Source of the DNA: JBHIBA01 sp046758845
GTDB lineage: Bacteria > UBA8248 > JACPRG01 > G963555815
Reading direction: 5' to 3'
Length of the DNA: 7,165 bases
Assembly: GCA_046758845.1 (NCBI GenBank)
Contig: JBHIBA010000241.1
Coordinates: 1 to 7,165 of the forward strand
In this document: piece by piece, positions 1 to 6,056 of the stretch
How the letters are laid out: each line of letters opens with the position of its first letter
Position numbering within the stretch: position 1 is the stretch's first letter
Notes under the pieces: model-generated
The model's input: the letters and a program-made list of their open reading frames with translations, nothing else
Database searches by the model: none
Told to the model about the DNA's origin: nothing
Translations under genes and position numbers: made by a program

Positions 1-25
1 GCGAAAAGAAAGTTTTCCGGGGGGT

Positions 26-70
26 CCAGGGGGGCCGGTTTTCAAAAAGGCCCCCCTGGGATTTTCTCTT
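26..70 (+). terminator. Intrinsic-terminator-like hairpin
   Basis: Positions 26-36 (ccaggggggcc) and 49-59 (ggcccccctgg) are a perfect 11-bp inverted repeat around a 12-nt loop. A T-rich tail (attttctctt, 61-70) follows on the plus strand. This is the layout of a Rho-independent terminator for a plus-strand gene lying left of the window. The tail is T-rich rather than a pure T run. On the minus strand the nearest T-rich stretch is further from the stem, so plus is the better orientation. Confidence 0.6.
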
Positions 71-342
71 ATTCCAGAGGGAACGTCTCATATGCTTCTG
101 AACCTGTTCACGCCTCAGTGTTCGCTGCGGAATTGGGCTCAGGGCGGAGCCGGGGCGGAGTTGCATCGAGAAAAACCGTTCGTTCTGGATGATCCCGCTA
201 AATCGTTGACGCATTTCCGCCCACGTGGCAGACTTGCTGGAGGATTGCCCGGAAAACAACTTTTTGGACCGGATCCGGAAACCCCGCAATTGCGAAAGGC
301 GCCGTCTCACCAAACCGTTCACCGGACAAGGCGACCGATCTC
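71..342. other. Gene-free leader before the amidohydrolase
   Basis: No convincing gene is seen here. An 84-codon open frame (92-346, plus) has no recognisable family motif and low-complexity Arg/Pro-rich content, so I treat it as chance. A TTGACG at 206-211 could be a -35 box, but 17 bases downstream there is only cagact, so no promoter is claimed. The amidohydrolase at 343 is preceded by a modest aaggcga ribosome-binding site around 328-334. Confidence 0.4.
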
Positions 343-1344
343 ATGATCATCGATGTTCACGCACACGCGATCAGCGAGGAACTCGCCGGCGAGATGACCC
401 GCAGCCCCTGGTTCGGCCTACACTTGGAAAAATTGGCGGACGGCGGATTTGCGCACCCGAGCTACGGTCCTTTGGACCCCCTCGTATTCGATCTGCAAGG
501 GCGGCTCAGGAGCCTTGAAGACAGGGGGGTCGGCCTCCAACTGATCTCGCCGCCCATTTCGATCTTTCCGGATCAGAAACTGGCCGGGGGCGTCGAGCAG
601 GCGCGCCGGATCAATGAATACACCGCGAAGCTCGCCGAGGAGAGCGGCGGCCTTCTCGGCGGATTGGCGGTGCCCTGTCTGACGGAACATTCACGCATTC
701 CCGACGAGCTGCGGCGGGCGATCGAGATGTATGGATTCAAAGGGGCCGCCCTCCCCACCACAGCGGCCGGACGGTTCCTGGACAATCCGGATTTTGAGCC
801 GATGTTCGCCGCGCTTGAGGACCTTGGACTGTTGACTTTCCTGCACCCATACCCCAACCTCCGTCACAAAAGCCTCGAAGACTATACGCTGGTCACGCTG
901 GTAGGCTTTCCAACGGAGACCACCATTTCTGTCGCGCGCCTGATCTATGCTGGCGTGCTCGAGCGGCATCCCGGCCTGAAACTGGTCCTGGCCCACGGTG
1001 GGGGCACTCTTCCCTTCCTGAGCGGCCGTCTCAACCTCGGCTACTTCGCCCCCAAATATGAATTCAATCCTGACTGCCGAAAACACATCTTTAAGCCCCC
1101 GGGGGATTACGTCAAACAGCTCTACTACGATTCGTTGGTCGCCAGCGGCGAATCCCTCCGGTTCCTGGTTGAGCTCGTCGGCGCGGACCGGGTGATGTTC
1201 GGGACGGACTTTCCCTTCGAAGTCGGCGATCGAGAAGGCAGGCTGGCGCTTCCGGCAATCAACGCAATGTCCGAGACCGATCGGGAAAAAATCCTGGGGG
1301 GAAACGCTACCGCAGTGCTGGGAGAGGCAGGCATCAGGGGATGA
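343..1344 (+). CDS. ACMSD-like metal-dependent amidohydrolase
   Basis: A 333-residue amidohydrolase of the Amidohydro_2 / ACMSD type (TIM-barrel, one divalent metal, cytoplasmic). The visible signature set is complete: HxH at His6 and His8 (DVHAHA), His168 in FLHPYP, His218 in LAHGGG and Asp289 in FGTDFPF. In characterised ACMSD these correspond to the metal ligands plus the catalytic His. Length matches the family, whose members are non-oxidative decarboxylases (aminocarboxymuconate semialdehyde, resorcylate, vanillate-type acids) or hydrolases; the substrate here cannot be read from sequence. ATG 343 is chosen because the HxH motif must lie a few residues from the N-terminus; a weak aaggcga site precedes it. 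Its stop overlaps the start of a truncated second amidohydrolase (ATGA at 1341-1344), so it was probably the first gene of a catabolic operon that has since been cut. No inactivating change is visible. Confidence 0.9.
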   Translation: MIIDVHAHAISEELAGEMTRSPWFGLHLEKLADGGFAHPSYGPLDPLVFDLQGRLRSLEDRGVGLQLISPPISIFPDQKLAGGVEQARRINEYTAKLAEESGGLLGGLAVPCLTEHSRIPDELRRAIEMYGFKGAALPTTAAGRFLDNPDFEPMFAALEDLGLLTFLHPYPNLRHKSLEDYTLVTLVGFPTETTISVARLIYAGVLERHPGLKLVLAHGGGTLPFLSGRLNLGYFAPKYEFNPDCRKHIFKPPGDYVKQLYYDSLVASGESLRFLVELVGADRVMFGTDFPFEVGDREGRLALPAINAMSETDREKILGGNATAVLGEAGIRG

Positions 1345-1562
1345 GCCTGTGTCCCGATTTAGATAACAGTAGCGCCGTTGAAGCGGGTCCGGCGCATTTG
1401 AGATTCCCGTGGAGAAAGAGAGCGGATGGGAGGCTTCTGGTCCGAAGGGGCAAGGTCCTAACGATGAATGAAAAGGGAATCCTCAAGCGCGGCGCCCGGG
1501 CGACCAACCGTTTGTATGATAGGGCTGGTATAAAGATCCCGATTGCCTGGCAGGTGGAATGA
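1341..1562 (+). pseudogene. Truncated amidohydrolase N-terminal cap
   Basis: This 73-codon frame starts at an ATG overlapping the previous stop (ATGA), a classic translational-coupling arrangement. From about residue 31 it reads LLVRRGKVLTMNEKG followed by ILKRGA, the opening beta-strand signature of cytosine-deaminase/atrazine-chlorohydrolase-type amidohydrolases (typically LLIRNGRVLTMDxxG, then xIxxGA). The expected continuation (VLVxGDRI, then an HxH-bearing LPGLVNxHxH) is absent. After about position 1497 the reading becomes unrelated, with no continuation found in the other frames. I infer a gene truncated to its first 50 or so residues, probably by the event that brought in the repeat and recombinase debris downstream. 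Starts other than 1341 are possible, such as the TTG near 1397. Family assignment rests on one short motif. Confidence 0.45.
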
Positions 1563-1629
1563 AGTTTCGATTTAAATGCACGGCATCCCGGGGATGCCTT
1601 CCCGCCTCGTACTCAGGGGAGCAATTTAT

Positions 1630-1770
1630 GAGTGACGTGTCATTCTGCGCGTGGGTCATCGACCCACGCGAAGAATCTCCCGCTTCGTCGTGTCGAATGC
1701 CGGATGACCATACGGCAAGGGCGGCGGCGAGACCCTTTGCTTCGTTGCGTCTTCCAGCCTTCCTTTCCGG
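1630..1770. repeat. Palindrome-bearing repeat-like element
   Basis: The core is an imperfect palindrome. Arms 1642-1657 and 1661-1676 pair at 15 of 16 positions (attct, one G/A mismatch, then cgcgtgggtc) around a 3-nt ATC loop. The flanks tgtcattctg and gaagaatctcccgcttcg resemble dispersed non-coding repeats in several environmental genomes that contain cattctgagcgaagcgaagaatctc. The later string gagaccctttgcttcg (1729-1744) resembles a common companion segment of such repeats; both comparisons are from memory. No T run follows the stem, so it is not a simple terminator. Only one copy lies in this window. Confidence 0.45.
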
Positions 1771-1802
1771 TGAAGGGAAAACTTCCCTCCTAAAGATCCA
1801 CG

Positions 1803-2096
1803 CGATTCGCGAGATGCTACCCGGAGACCCGAGAGCCCGCTTTACGGACTGCACTGGATAAAGTGATGGGTTCCCTCACCAATTGTGCCTCTGAAGTTGA
1901 GTGGGAAAAATCCCGTCAGTGGACCTACGATGCCATTTTCCGAAACGTGAAGTCAGGGCATGTGACTGGCGGGAAGATGTATGGGTACGCCAACGTTGAG
2001 ATACTCCCTCCAACACTTGGACCGGATGGGCGGCGGAAACGCCTCCACCTTGTTCGCCGGATCAACCCCGATCAGGCCGGTAGAAAGTCGAATTGA
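1803..2096 (+). pseudogene. Serine site-specific recombinase fragment
   Basis: The open frame after the stop at 1791-1793 carries a clear internal piece of a resolvase/invertase-type serine recombinase. First comes DKVMGSLTNCASEVEWEKSR, matching the family's DKxMLSLTxFAxExEREKxR helix. Then come TYDAIFRNVKSGHVTGG, YGYANVEI and a GPDGRR-to-RRINPDQA segment, the start of the Recombinase domain. Missing are the N-terminal catalytic domain with its YxRxS serine motif and all C-terminal DNA-binding parts. The match ends at about 2085, and an abrupt stop follows at 2094-2096. A GTG at 1863 could open a short frame, but the product could not be a working recombinase. It is a fossil of an integrated element, beside a truncated amidohydrolase and a palindromic repeat. 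Family recognition is firm; the exact 5' edge is not. Confidence 0.75.
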
Positions 2097-2202
2097 CCTC
2101 GACGGTTTTGAAGAAGCGGCGCATTCCACTTCACCAGTTCGCTCACCCAGTCGAAACTGCCACCTTCGCGGAATAGGACGAGCAAGCCCCCAAAAGACCA
2201 AA

Positions 2203-2826
2203 TTATGGATTGTAGACCTGAACCCTTAGGGGTTTTCCGGTCGAGGGGCAGGCGCTGAGTCCGCAAAGGGTGTCCATTTCGGCCACAAAATCAATGTAAT
2301 CCTCCGGCTTGCTTCGGCCATCTACAATACCCATGGATCTTTTTTCCATGTCGAAATCCACGGTCTGAAAAAGATTCAAAGGGTCGGGGATATCTTCTGG
2401 GGCGACGGGCCAGTCTTTCAGGGCCTCCTGAAGGACTTCATAGCAACCAAAGGGAGGCGGCCCGAGAGGCCCTCCGACAGTGAAGCGGTCGGTGATTCCG
2501 TGGAAGTTCTTCCCCATATTTTGGAACACCCATGCGCTACACATCCCGTACTGGAGGTCGTGAGTGCCATAGGTGTCTTCCGTGATAGTGAGGAGGATGT
2601 TGTTGTCCCGGGTGAAAAGATGGTCACCCGTAGAGACCATAAACTTTCCCTGGTCAGCCTTAGTCCGAGCCTGGCTGAAGCGCTCCTTCAGGTTGTTGGC
2701 ATTAAAAGCCACGAAGTCGCCAATCTGGCCGCCTTCCACCTCGATTACGCGGATATGTTGTCCTTTCTTTACCACCCACGCCCCGCCCTTTCGAGCGGGA
2801 ACCACCTCATCCGTTATGATCTTCAT
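2203..2826 (-). CDS. DUF1989 protein (urea carboxylase-associated family)
   Basis: A 207-residue protein of the DUF1989 / urea-carboxylase-associated family. Visible hallmarks in order are GQHIRVIEVEGGQIGDFVAFNA (residues 22-43, split here by eye), KERFSQARTK (47-56), GTHDLQYGMC (87-96, with His89, Asp90 and Cys96), GCYEVLQEAL (127-136), IPDPLNLF (146-153), the SKPEDYIDFVAEMDTL stretch (172-187) and the terminal LSACP (Cys193). Conserved His/Cys residues suggest a metal- or thiol-dependent active site. The best-known relatives are the CgdA/CgdB pair, which form carboxyguanidine deiminase beside guanidine carboxylase. Here there is one copy and no carboxylase, so that role is not claimed. ATG 2826 has a strong taaggag site (2834-2840) at good spacing. 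It lies 307 bases downstream of the binding-protein gene on the same strand and may share its transcript. The frame is intact and family length is normal. Confidence 0.88.
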   Translation of the reverse strand: MKIITDEVVPARKGGAWVVKKGQHIRVIEVEGGQIGDFVAFNANNLKERFSQARTKADQGKFMVSTGDHLFTRDNNILLTITEDTYGTHDLQYGMCSAWVFQNMGKNFHGITDRFTVGGPLGPPPFGCYEVLQEALKDWPVAPEDIPDPLNLFQTVDFDMEKRSMGIVDGRSKPEDYIDFVAEMDTLCGLSACPSTGKPLRVQVYNP

Positions 2827-3133
2827 GGTGAATCTCCTTAGAATTGGTGAGCTGCCCGAGCGGCTACCTTCACAAATTTACGGATCCGATATGGAACCCC
2901 CCAGACAGTCGCCTACTCGACTCCAAGCTCTCTCAATAATTTCCGGTACTCGAGGGTGACAGCGTCCGGCCCCTTGAGATGTAGCTCCTCGCCCAAGTCC
3001 AGCGGTAGCTCCCCGGCCTTCCCGAGCGCCCCCGCTTCACCCGCAACCGATGTGGGTCTAGGCTCCCTGTGACATGCTCCGCCCCGGACGTTTGCCCCAA
3101 AGGCCGCTTCGAGCCCGTCCGAAGGGACATCGG
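2827..3133 (-). other. Intergenic stretch with possible 3' gene remnant
   Basis: This spacer between the binding protein and the DUF1989 gene has no complete gene. On the minus strand, the frame ending at the stop at 2913-2915 finishes PLDLGEELHLKG then DAVTLEYRKLLRELGVE. It has helix-like composition and mostly G/C third positions, as expected of a real C-terminus. It has no credible start after the binding-protein stop, since the open frame only continues as an overlap inside that gene. I cannot name its family. It may be a decayed gene tail or chance. No clear terminator or promoter was found in the spacer. Confidence 0.25.
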
Positions 3134-4153
3134 TTAGAAGGTGACCTTTGAAGGGACCCAGTCGTTTGTGTAGTACCGTTGCGCGGGCAGCGGGTTCTTC
3201 ATCCCGGCGTACTTCGAAAGGATTTGGAGCGTATCCTCCCAATCCTTCTCGGCCATCCACCCGAGGGGCTTGCCTTGGGTGTTCTTGGTGTGGAGCAACG
3301 AGAGGTAGCCGTCGAGGATCTCCCGGGCGACCTTCGAATCCTTGACGGTCAGCGGAGCCGCTTTCTTGAGAGCGGCCACGGCCTCATCCCGATGGTCATT
3401 CGTGTAGAGAAAGCTTTGGCTCACTGCGCGAAGCAGCTTACGCACGAGAGATGCCTTCTCTTTCAGAAATGACGCCGTGGCCGTGATCCCCTCTCCCACT
3501 GTATTGGCGCCGAGGTCTGAGTATCGCAGGAAATTCACCTTCGCACCTTTGGCGCGAAGGTTTGGGACGTTATCCGGGAAGTGGAGCAGGATGGCATCCA
3601 TTTCACCTTTGAGAAAGGCCGTTGCCAGCGTCGCCCAGGTCGCGTTCACCAAGGTGACCTTAGAGAGGTCCAAACTGTTCCGCTTGGCGACGGCCGGGAA
3701 GAGCGCTGTGTTGGAGGAGGCGGGCACCCTTCCGAGTCTCTTGCCCTCCAAGTCCTTGGCAGACCGGATCCTCTTGTCTTCGTGAGCGATGACGCTCATC
3801 GGGCTCATTTGGTAGTAGATGTAAATGACCTTGCCGGCAAATCCTTGCGTGATGAACTGGGCCGCAGTGCCGCTGTCGGCAAGCGCAATCGGAAGCTTCC
3901 CAGCGGCGAGAAGCTGCAAGTTTTTCCTGGAGCCGCGCCCGTCTTGGAGCTCAAGGTCAATCCCCGCCGCTTTGAAGAATCCTTTTTCTTTTCCCATGAA
4001 AAAGGCGGCCTGAGAGGGATTGAATATCCAGGTCGTTCGCAACAACAACCGCTCGGCCTGCTGGCTCCACGCTGACGGAGGAAACATCAGACACAGAAAA
4101 AGCACTGCCTGTGCAGCTGCCCAACATGACTTTTTCCCTCGATGGGTAACCAT
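3134..4153 (-). CDS. ABC transporter substrate-binding protein, NMT1/THI5-like
   Basis: A 339-residue periplasmic solute-binding protein of the NMT1/THI5 (SsuA/TauA/NrtA-like) superfamily. Residues 1-30 form a signal peptide: basic MVTHRGKK, a hydrophobic core AVLFLCLMF, and a likely signal-peptidase I site after AWS before QQ. The LFLC stretch is a poor lipobox, so a soluble rather than lipid-anchored protein is expected. Family features follow: TTWIFNPSQAAFFMGKEKG with GFFKAAGIDLEL (about 40-69), GRGSRKNLQLLAAGKL (72-87), LADSG (91-95), KDLEGKRLG (133-141), and a WATLATAFLKGEMDAILL lobe-2 segment (173-190). Family ligands include sulfonates, taurine, nitrate and thiamine/riboflavin precursors; nothing here identifies the ligand. 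ATG 4153 has a strong aaggagg site (4159-4165 as cctcctt on plus). No permease or ATPase gene is in the window. Upstream lie a near-consensus promoter and a leader of about 245 nt. Confidence 0.9.
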   Translation of the reverse strand: MVTHRGKKSCWAAAQAVLFLCLMFPPSAWSQQAERLLLRTTWIFNPSQAAFFMGKEKGFFKAAGIDLELQDGRGSRKNLQLLAAGKLPIALADSGTAAQFITQGFAGKVIYIYYQMSPMSVIAHEDKRIRSAKDLEGKRLGRVPASSNTALFPAVAKRNSLDLSKVTLVNATWATLATAFLKGEMDAILLHFPDNVPNLRAKGAKVNFLRYSDLGANTVGEGITATASFLKEKASLVRKLLRAVSQSFLYTNDHRDEAVAALKKAAPLTVKDSKVAREILDGYLSLLHTKNTQGKPLGWMAEKDWEDTLQILSKYAGMKNPLPAQRYYTNDWVPSKVTF

Positions 4154-4362
4154 GACCCCCTCCTTCGCTTCAAACGATAGACGCCTGTCTGCCCCGATTG
4201 CAGGGAGCAGTGCGGATCCGAAGAAATCGGGTTCCGTGAAACGTAGCGATTTTTGAGCGGATCGGATCGTTGACTATAGGCATGAGGCACATCGAGACCT
4301 GATCGGCTCGCCGGTCACCTAATTTTGATCGTCTGAGAATTAGCCTGGAATTTCCCATCTCT

Positions 4363-4376
4363 GGGAGCGCGCTCCC
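4363..4376. promoter_or_regulatory. Perfect 14-bp palindrome in leader
   Basis: The sequence gggagcgcgctccc is a perfect 14-bp palindrome. It lies about 20-35 bases downstream of the inferred start point of the binding-protein transcript. It could be a dimeric repressor operator or, in RNA, a short stem with a CGCG loop. No T run follows on the minus strand, so it is not a terminator. The function is inferred from symmetry and position only. Confidence 0.35.
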
Positions 4377-4381
4377 TTTCA

Positions 4382-4412
4382 GGCTCTATTGAGGCTTGCT
4401 CCCATTAGAGCC
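4382..4412. promoter_or_regulatory. Inverted repeat spanning the -10 box and start
   Basis: ggctcta at 4382-4388 and tagagcc at 4406-4412 form a 7-bp inverted repeat with 17 bases between. The right half overlaps the -10 box (4404-4409) and the centre falls at about 4397, where transcription from that promoter should begin. This geometry would suit a repressor that covers the start point. A 7-bp repeat can arise by chance, so confidence is low. Confidence 0.3.
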
Positions 4413-4432
4413 ACTTCCAATGGCCCTGTCAA
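4404..4432 (-). promoter_or_regulatory. Sigma-70-type promoter for binding-protein gene
   Basis: On the minus strand a perfect -35 box TTGACA (4427-4432) is followed by exactly 17 bases and TCTAAT (4404-4409), which matches the TATAAT consensus at 5 of 6 positions. Transcription would begin near 4397 and run into the solute-binding protein gene starting at 4153, giving a 5' leader of about 245 nt. No other good promoter was noticed nearer that gene. Symmetric repeats around and just below the start point suggest regulation. Confidence 0.6.
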
Positions 4433-4915
4433 CAGATTCTCGAAGCGCCGAGAACCGTCGTCGAGGGCTGGCCGTCATGGCAAGAAGGCAATCCCCACCC
4501 TCCGGTAACCGGCCCTGACGGATCAACCGGTGAAGAAAAGACCCTTGCGTCCGCAAGAACTTTGCTGCGAAAGGTCAGATGGACACGGGCCATAATCGGT
4601 TGATCCGCCCCACGATCTCGGCGAACACTTCCCTGGACACCTCCACCTCAGACAACTGAAAAAGGAACTCTTCGCCCTCTTCCCGGAGCGGATGAGTCGG
4701 TTACGCCTGGTGCCCGGCTGACCGCCCACGGTGTATACAGGTGTCGGTGCGAAGGAGCAGTATGCCCCTTCTAAGAACGATGCACCGGGAAGCAGGGCTA
4801 GGAGGGGTCATTGCGCGCCGTGGCTTGGTGGATGGGCGTTGACGCGTGGGATCGTCCGTCGCCCGGAAGGCCCGCTCGAACGATTGGCGTACATCTATGA
4901 ACAGTAAAAAATCGT
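4433..4915. other. Intergenic region, no intact gene
   Basis: This stretch lies between the aminotransferase stop and the promoter and holds no complete gene. On the minus strand a 41-codon open stretch at 4575-4700 (ending EVFAEIVGRINRLWPVSI) has plausible protein-like composition. It lacks a start codon or a known family match and may be a decayed gene tail. Just past the aminotransferase stop, the minus strand has a T6 run flanked by a weak 5-bp repeat (tgaac 4898-4902, gttca 4914-4918), too weak to call a terminator. Confidence 0.35.
4519..4607. repeat. 11-bp inverted repeat enclosing a small hairpin
   Basis: cggatcaaccg (4519-4529) and cggttgatccg (4597-4607) are perfect inverted copies 67 bases apart. 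Between them lies a second palindrome, cttgcg / cgcaag (4544-4549 and 4552-4557), with a 2-nt loop. A further palindrome, ccggtaaccgg, sits just outside at 4502-4512. The 89-bp unit could be a small mobile-element relic, a structured RNA or coincidence; no transposase motif or target duplication was identified. Confidence 0.3.
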
Positions 4916-6037
4916 TCAAGGGAGAACATCGAGAAGCTTCTGCATATCCTCCAGATTATTGTAATAATGAGGTGACACTCGAATCCCTTCATTCCTTACC
5001 GCAACAATAATTCTTTTTTCTCTAAGAAATGCACAAAGGTCTTGCGCAGGGTATCGTCCTCCACGAAACAGGAGAATGCCGGAACGCTCTCCCTCTCCGC
5101 GAGGACTCACGACCTCATATCCCTTCGCCCTTAAACCTTCAGCTAAGGTCCCCGTCAATCCGAGGATCCTCGACTCTATCCTCTTTATTCCCAATTCCTG
5201 GATCAATTCGATAGACGCGCCAAGTCCGACGATTCCACCGATGTTTGGCGTCCCGGCTTCAAATCGACCCGCCGAGGGTTTCGGTCTTTGGGTATTATCC
5301 CTGAAATTTTCGGGCTCAGCAACGCTTCTCCAACTAAAACTATTCAGCTGGATCTCATCGAGAACCCGTTCCGAACAGAAGAAAATACCACTCCCCCTCG
5401 GTCCCAATAGCCACTTGTGTCCGCCCGCTGAGAGAAAATCTATGCAGCTTTCGGTCACGTTCAGCTCAAGGGCTCCCAGTCCCTGAATTGCATCCACAAA
5501 GAAATAAACGCCCCTCTCTCGACACAACCGGCCAAGGACCGTCACGTCATTGCGAAACCCGTTTGCATACTCCACAAAGCTCAGGCTCATAAGCCGAGTT
5601 TTGTCGTCCATAAGGCTTTCAATAGCTCCAGGATCAATTCGTCCGTCCTTAAATTCAACGATCTTCACCTCAACCTCATGCCGAGAGAGATTCCTCCAGG
5701 GGTAAACGTTCGCAGGAAATTCAATGTCACCAATAATGCAGTTATCCCCTTTCCTCCACGGGACGCCATTCGCAACGGCCAGGATGCCTTGAGAAGTGTT
5801 CGCTGTAAATGCGATCTCCGCCGGTTTCGCTCCAATGAGGGAGGCTACGCGAATCCTGATACCCTCCACCTTGTTCATCCACGGTGCGAGATCCGCCCCG
5901 CCGGTTTCCATCACAGTTTCATTGTATACTTTAATCGCCTGAAAAACCCGAAGAGGTATTGGCGAGCACGCGGCGTGATCAAAGTAGACGCATTGTTTCA
6001 AAACTGGAAACTCAGATCTTACTTCTTCAAAATCCAT
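4916..6037 (-). CDS. Class V aminotransferase-fold PLP enzyme
   Basis: A 373-residue fold-type I PLP enzyme of aminotransferase class V. In order: an N-terminal FDHAACSPIP (19-28), TANTSQGI (78-85) for phosphate binding, EFPANVYPW (106-114), FVDAIQGLGA (180-189) with Asp182 and Gln185 contacting the cofactor, and GGHKWLLGPRGSG (205-217) with His207 and Schiff-base Lys208. Then come RFEAGTPN (258-265) and GIRVSPHYYNN (351-361), where Arg353 should bind the substrate carboxylate. Cysteine desulfurases carry a catalytic Cys in an RxGHHCA loop. Here IIVAVRNEGIRVSPH runs straight through, and the loop is absent, which also explains the short length. A desulfurase role is therefore unlikely; epimerase, lyase or aminotransferase chemistry (isopenicillin-N-epimerase-like relatives) fits better. 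ATG 6037 follows an aagagg site. The gene begins 19 bases after the flavoprotein stop, so the two are co-transcribed. Confidence 0.88.
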   Translation of the reverse strand: MDFEEVRSEFPVLKQCVYFDHAACSPIPLRVFQAIKVYNETVMETGGADLAPWMNKVEGIRIRVASLIGAKPAEIAFTANTSQGILAVANGVPWRKGDNCIIGDIEFPANVYPWRNLSRHEVEVKIVEFKDGRIDPGAIESLMDDKTRLMSLSFVEYANGFRNDVTVLGRLCRERGVYFFVDAIQGLGALELNVTESCIDFLSAGGHKWLLGPRGSGIFFCSERVLDEIQLNSFSWRSVAEPENFRDNTQRPKPSAGRFEAGTPNIGGIVGLGASIELIQELGIKRIESRILGLTGTLAEGLRAKGYEVVSPRGEGERSGILLFRGGRYPAQDLCAFLREKRIIVAVRNEGIRVSPHYYNNLEDMQKLLDVLP

Positions 6038-6056
6038 CCCAGCGCCTCTTGTTTCC

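Noticed and set aside
92..346. 84-codon plus-strand frame overlapping the amidohydrolase start
   Set aside because: No family motif, Arg/Pro/Gly-rich chance composition and no good ribosome-binding site; it overlaps the real start by 4 bases in another frame.
1559..1861. 100-codon plus-strand frame across the repeat region
   Set aside because: It reads through the palindromic element and overlaps the start of the recombinase fragment in a different frame, with no recognisable domain.
2072..2266. Minus-strand frame containing FREGGSFDWVSELVKWNAP
   Set aside because: It looks faintly protein-like, but its start lies inside the DUF1989 gene in another frame and its body is antisense to the recombinase remnant and the spacer beyond it. 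No family recognised, so treated as a shadow; a translated search of 2072-2200 would settle it.
2203..2826. Calling the DUF1989 gene a carboxyguanidine deiminase subunit
   Set aside because: That role is tied to a CgdA/CgdB pair and guanidine carboxylase, neither of which is seen here; only family membership is supported.
4170..4358. Possible leader peptide or small gene upstream of the binding protein
   Set aside because: The 62-codon frame shows no hydrophobic, repeated-residue or attenuator pattern and no good ribosome-binding site; more likely untranslated leader.
4878..4917. Terminator after the aminotransferase gene
   Set aside because: There is a T6 run and short AT-rich inverted repeats (gaacgat / atcgttc), but no GC-rich stem placed immediately before the T run.
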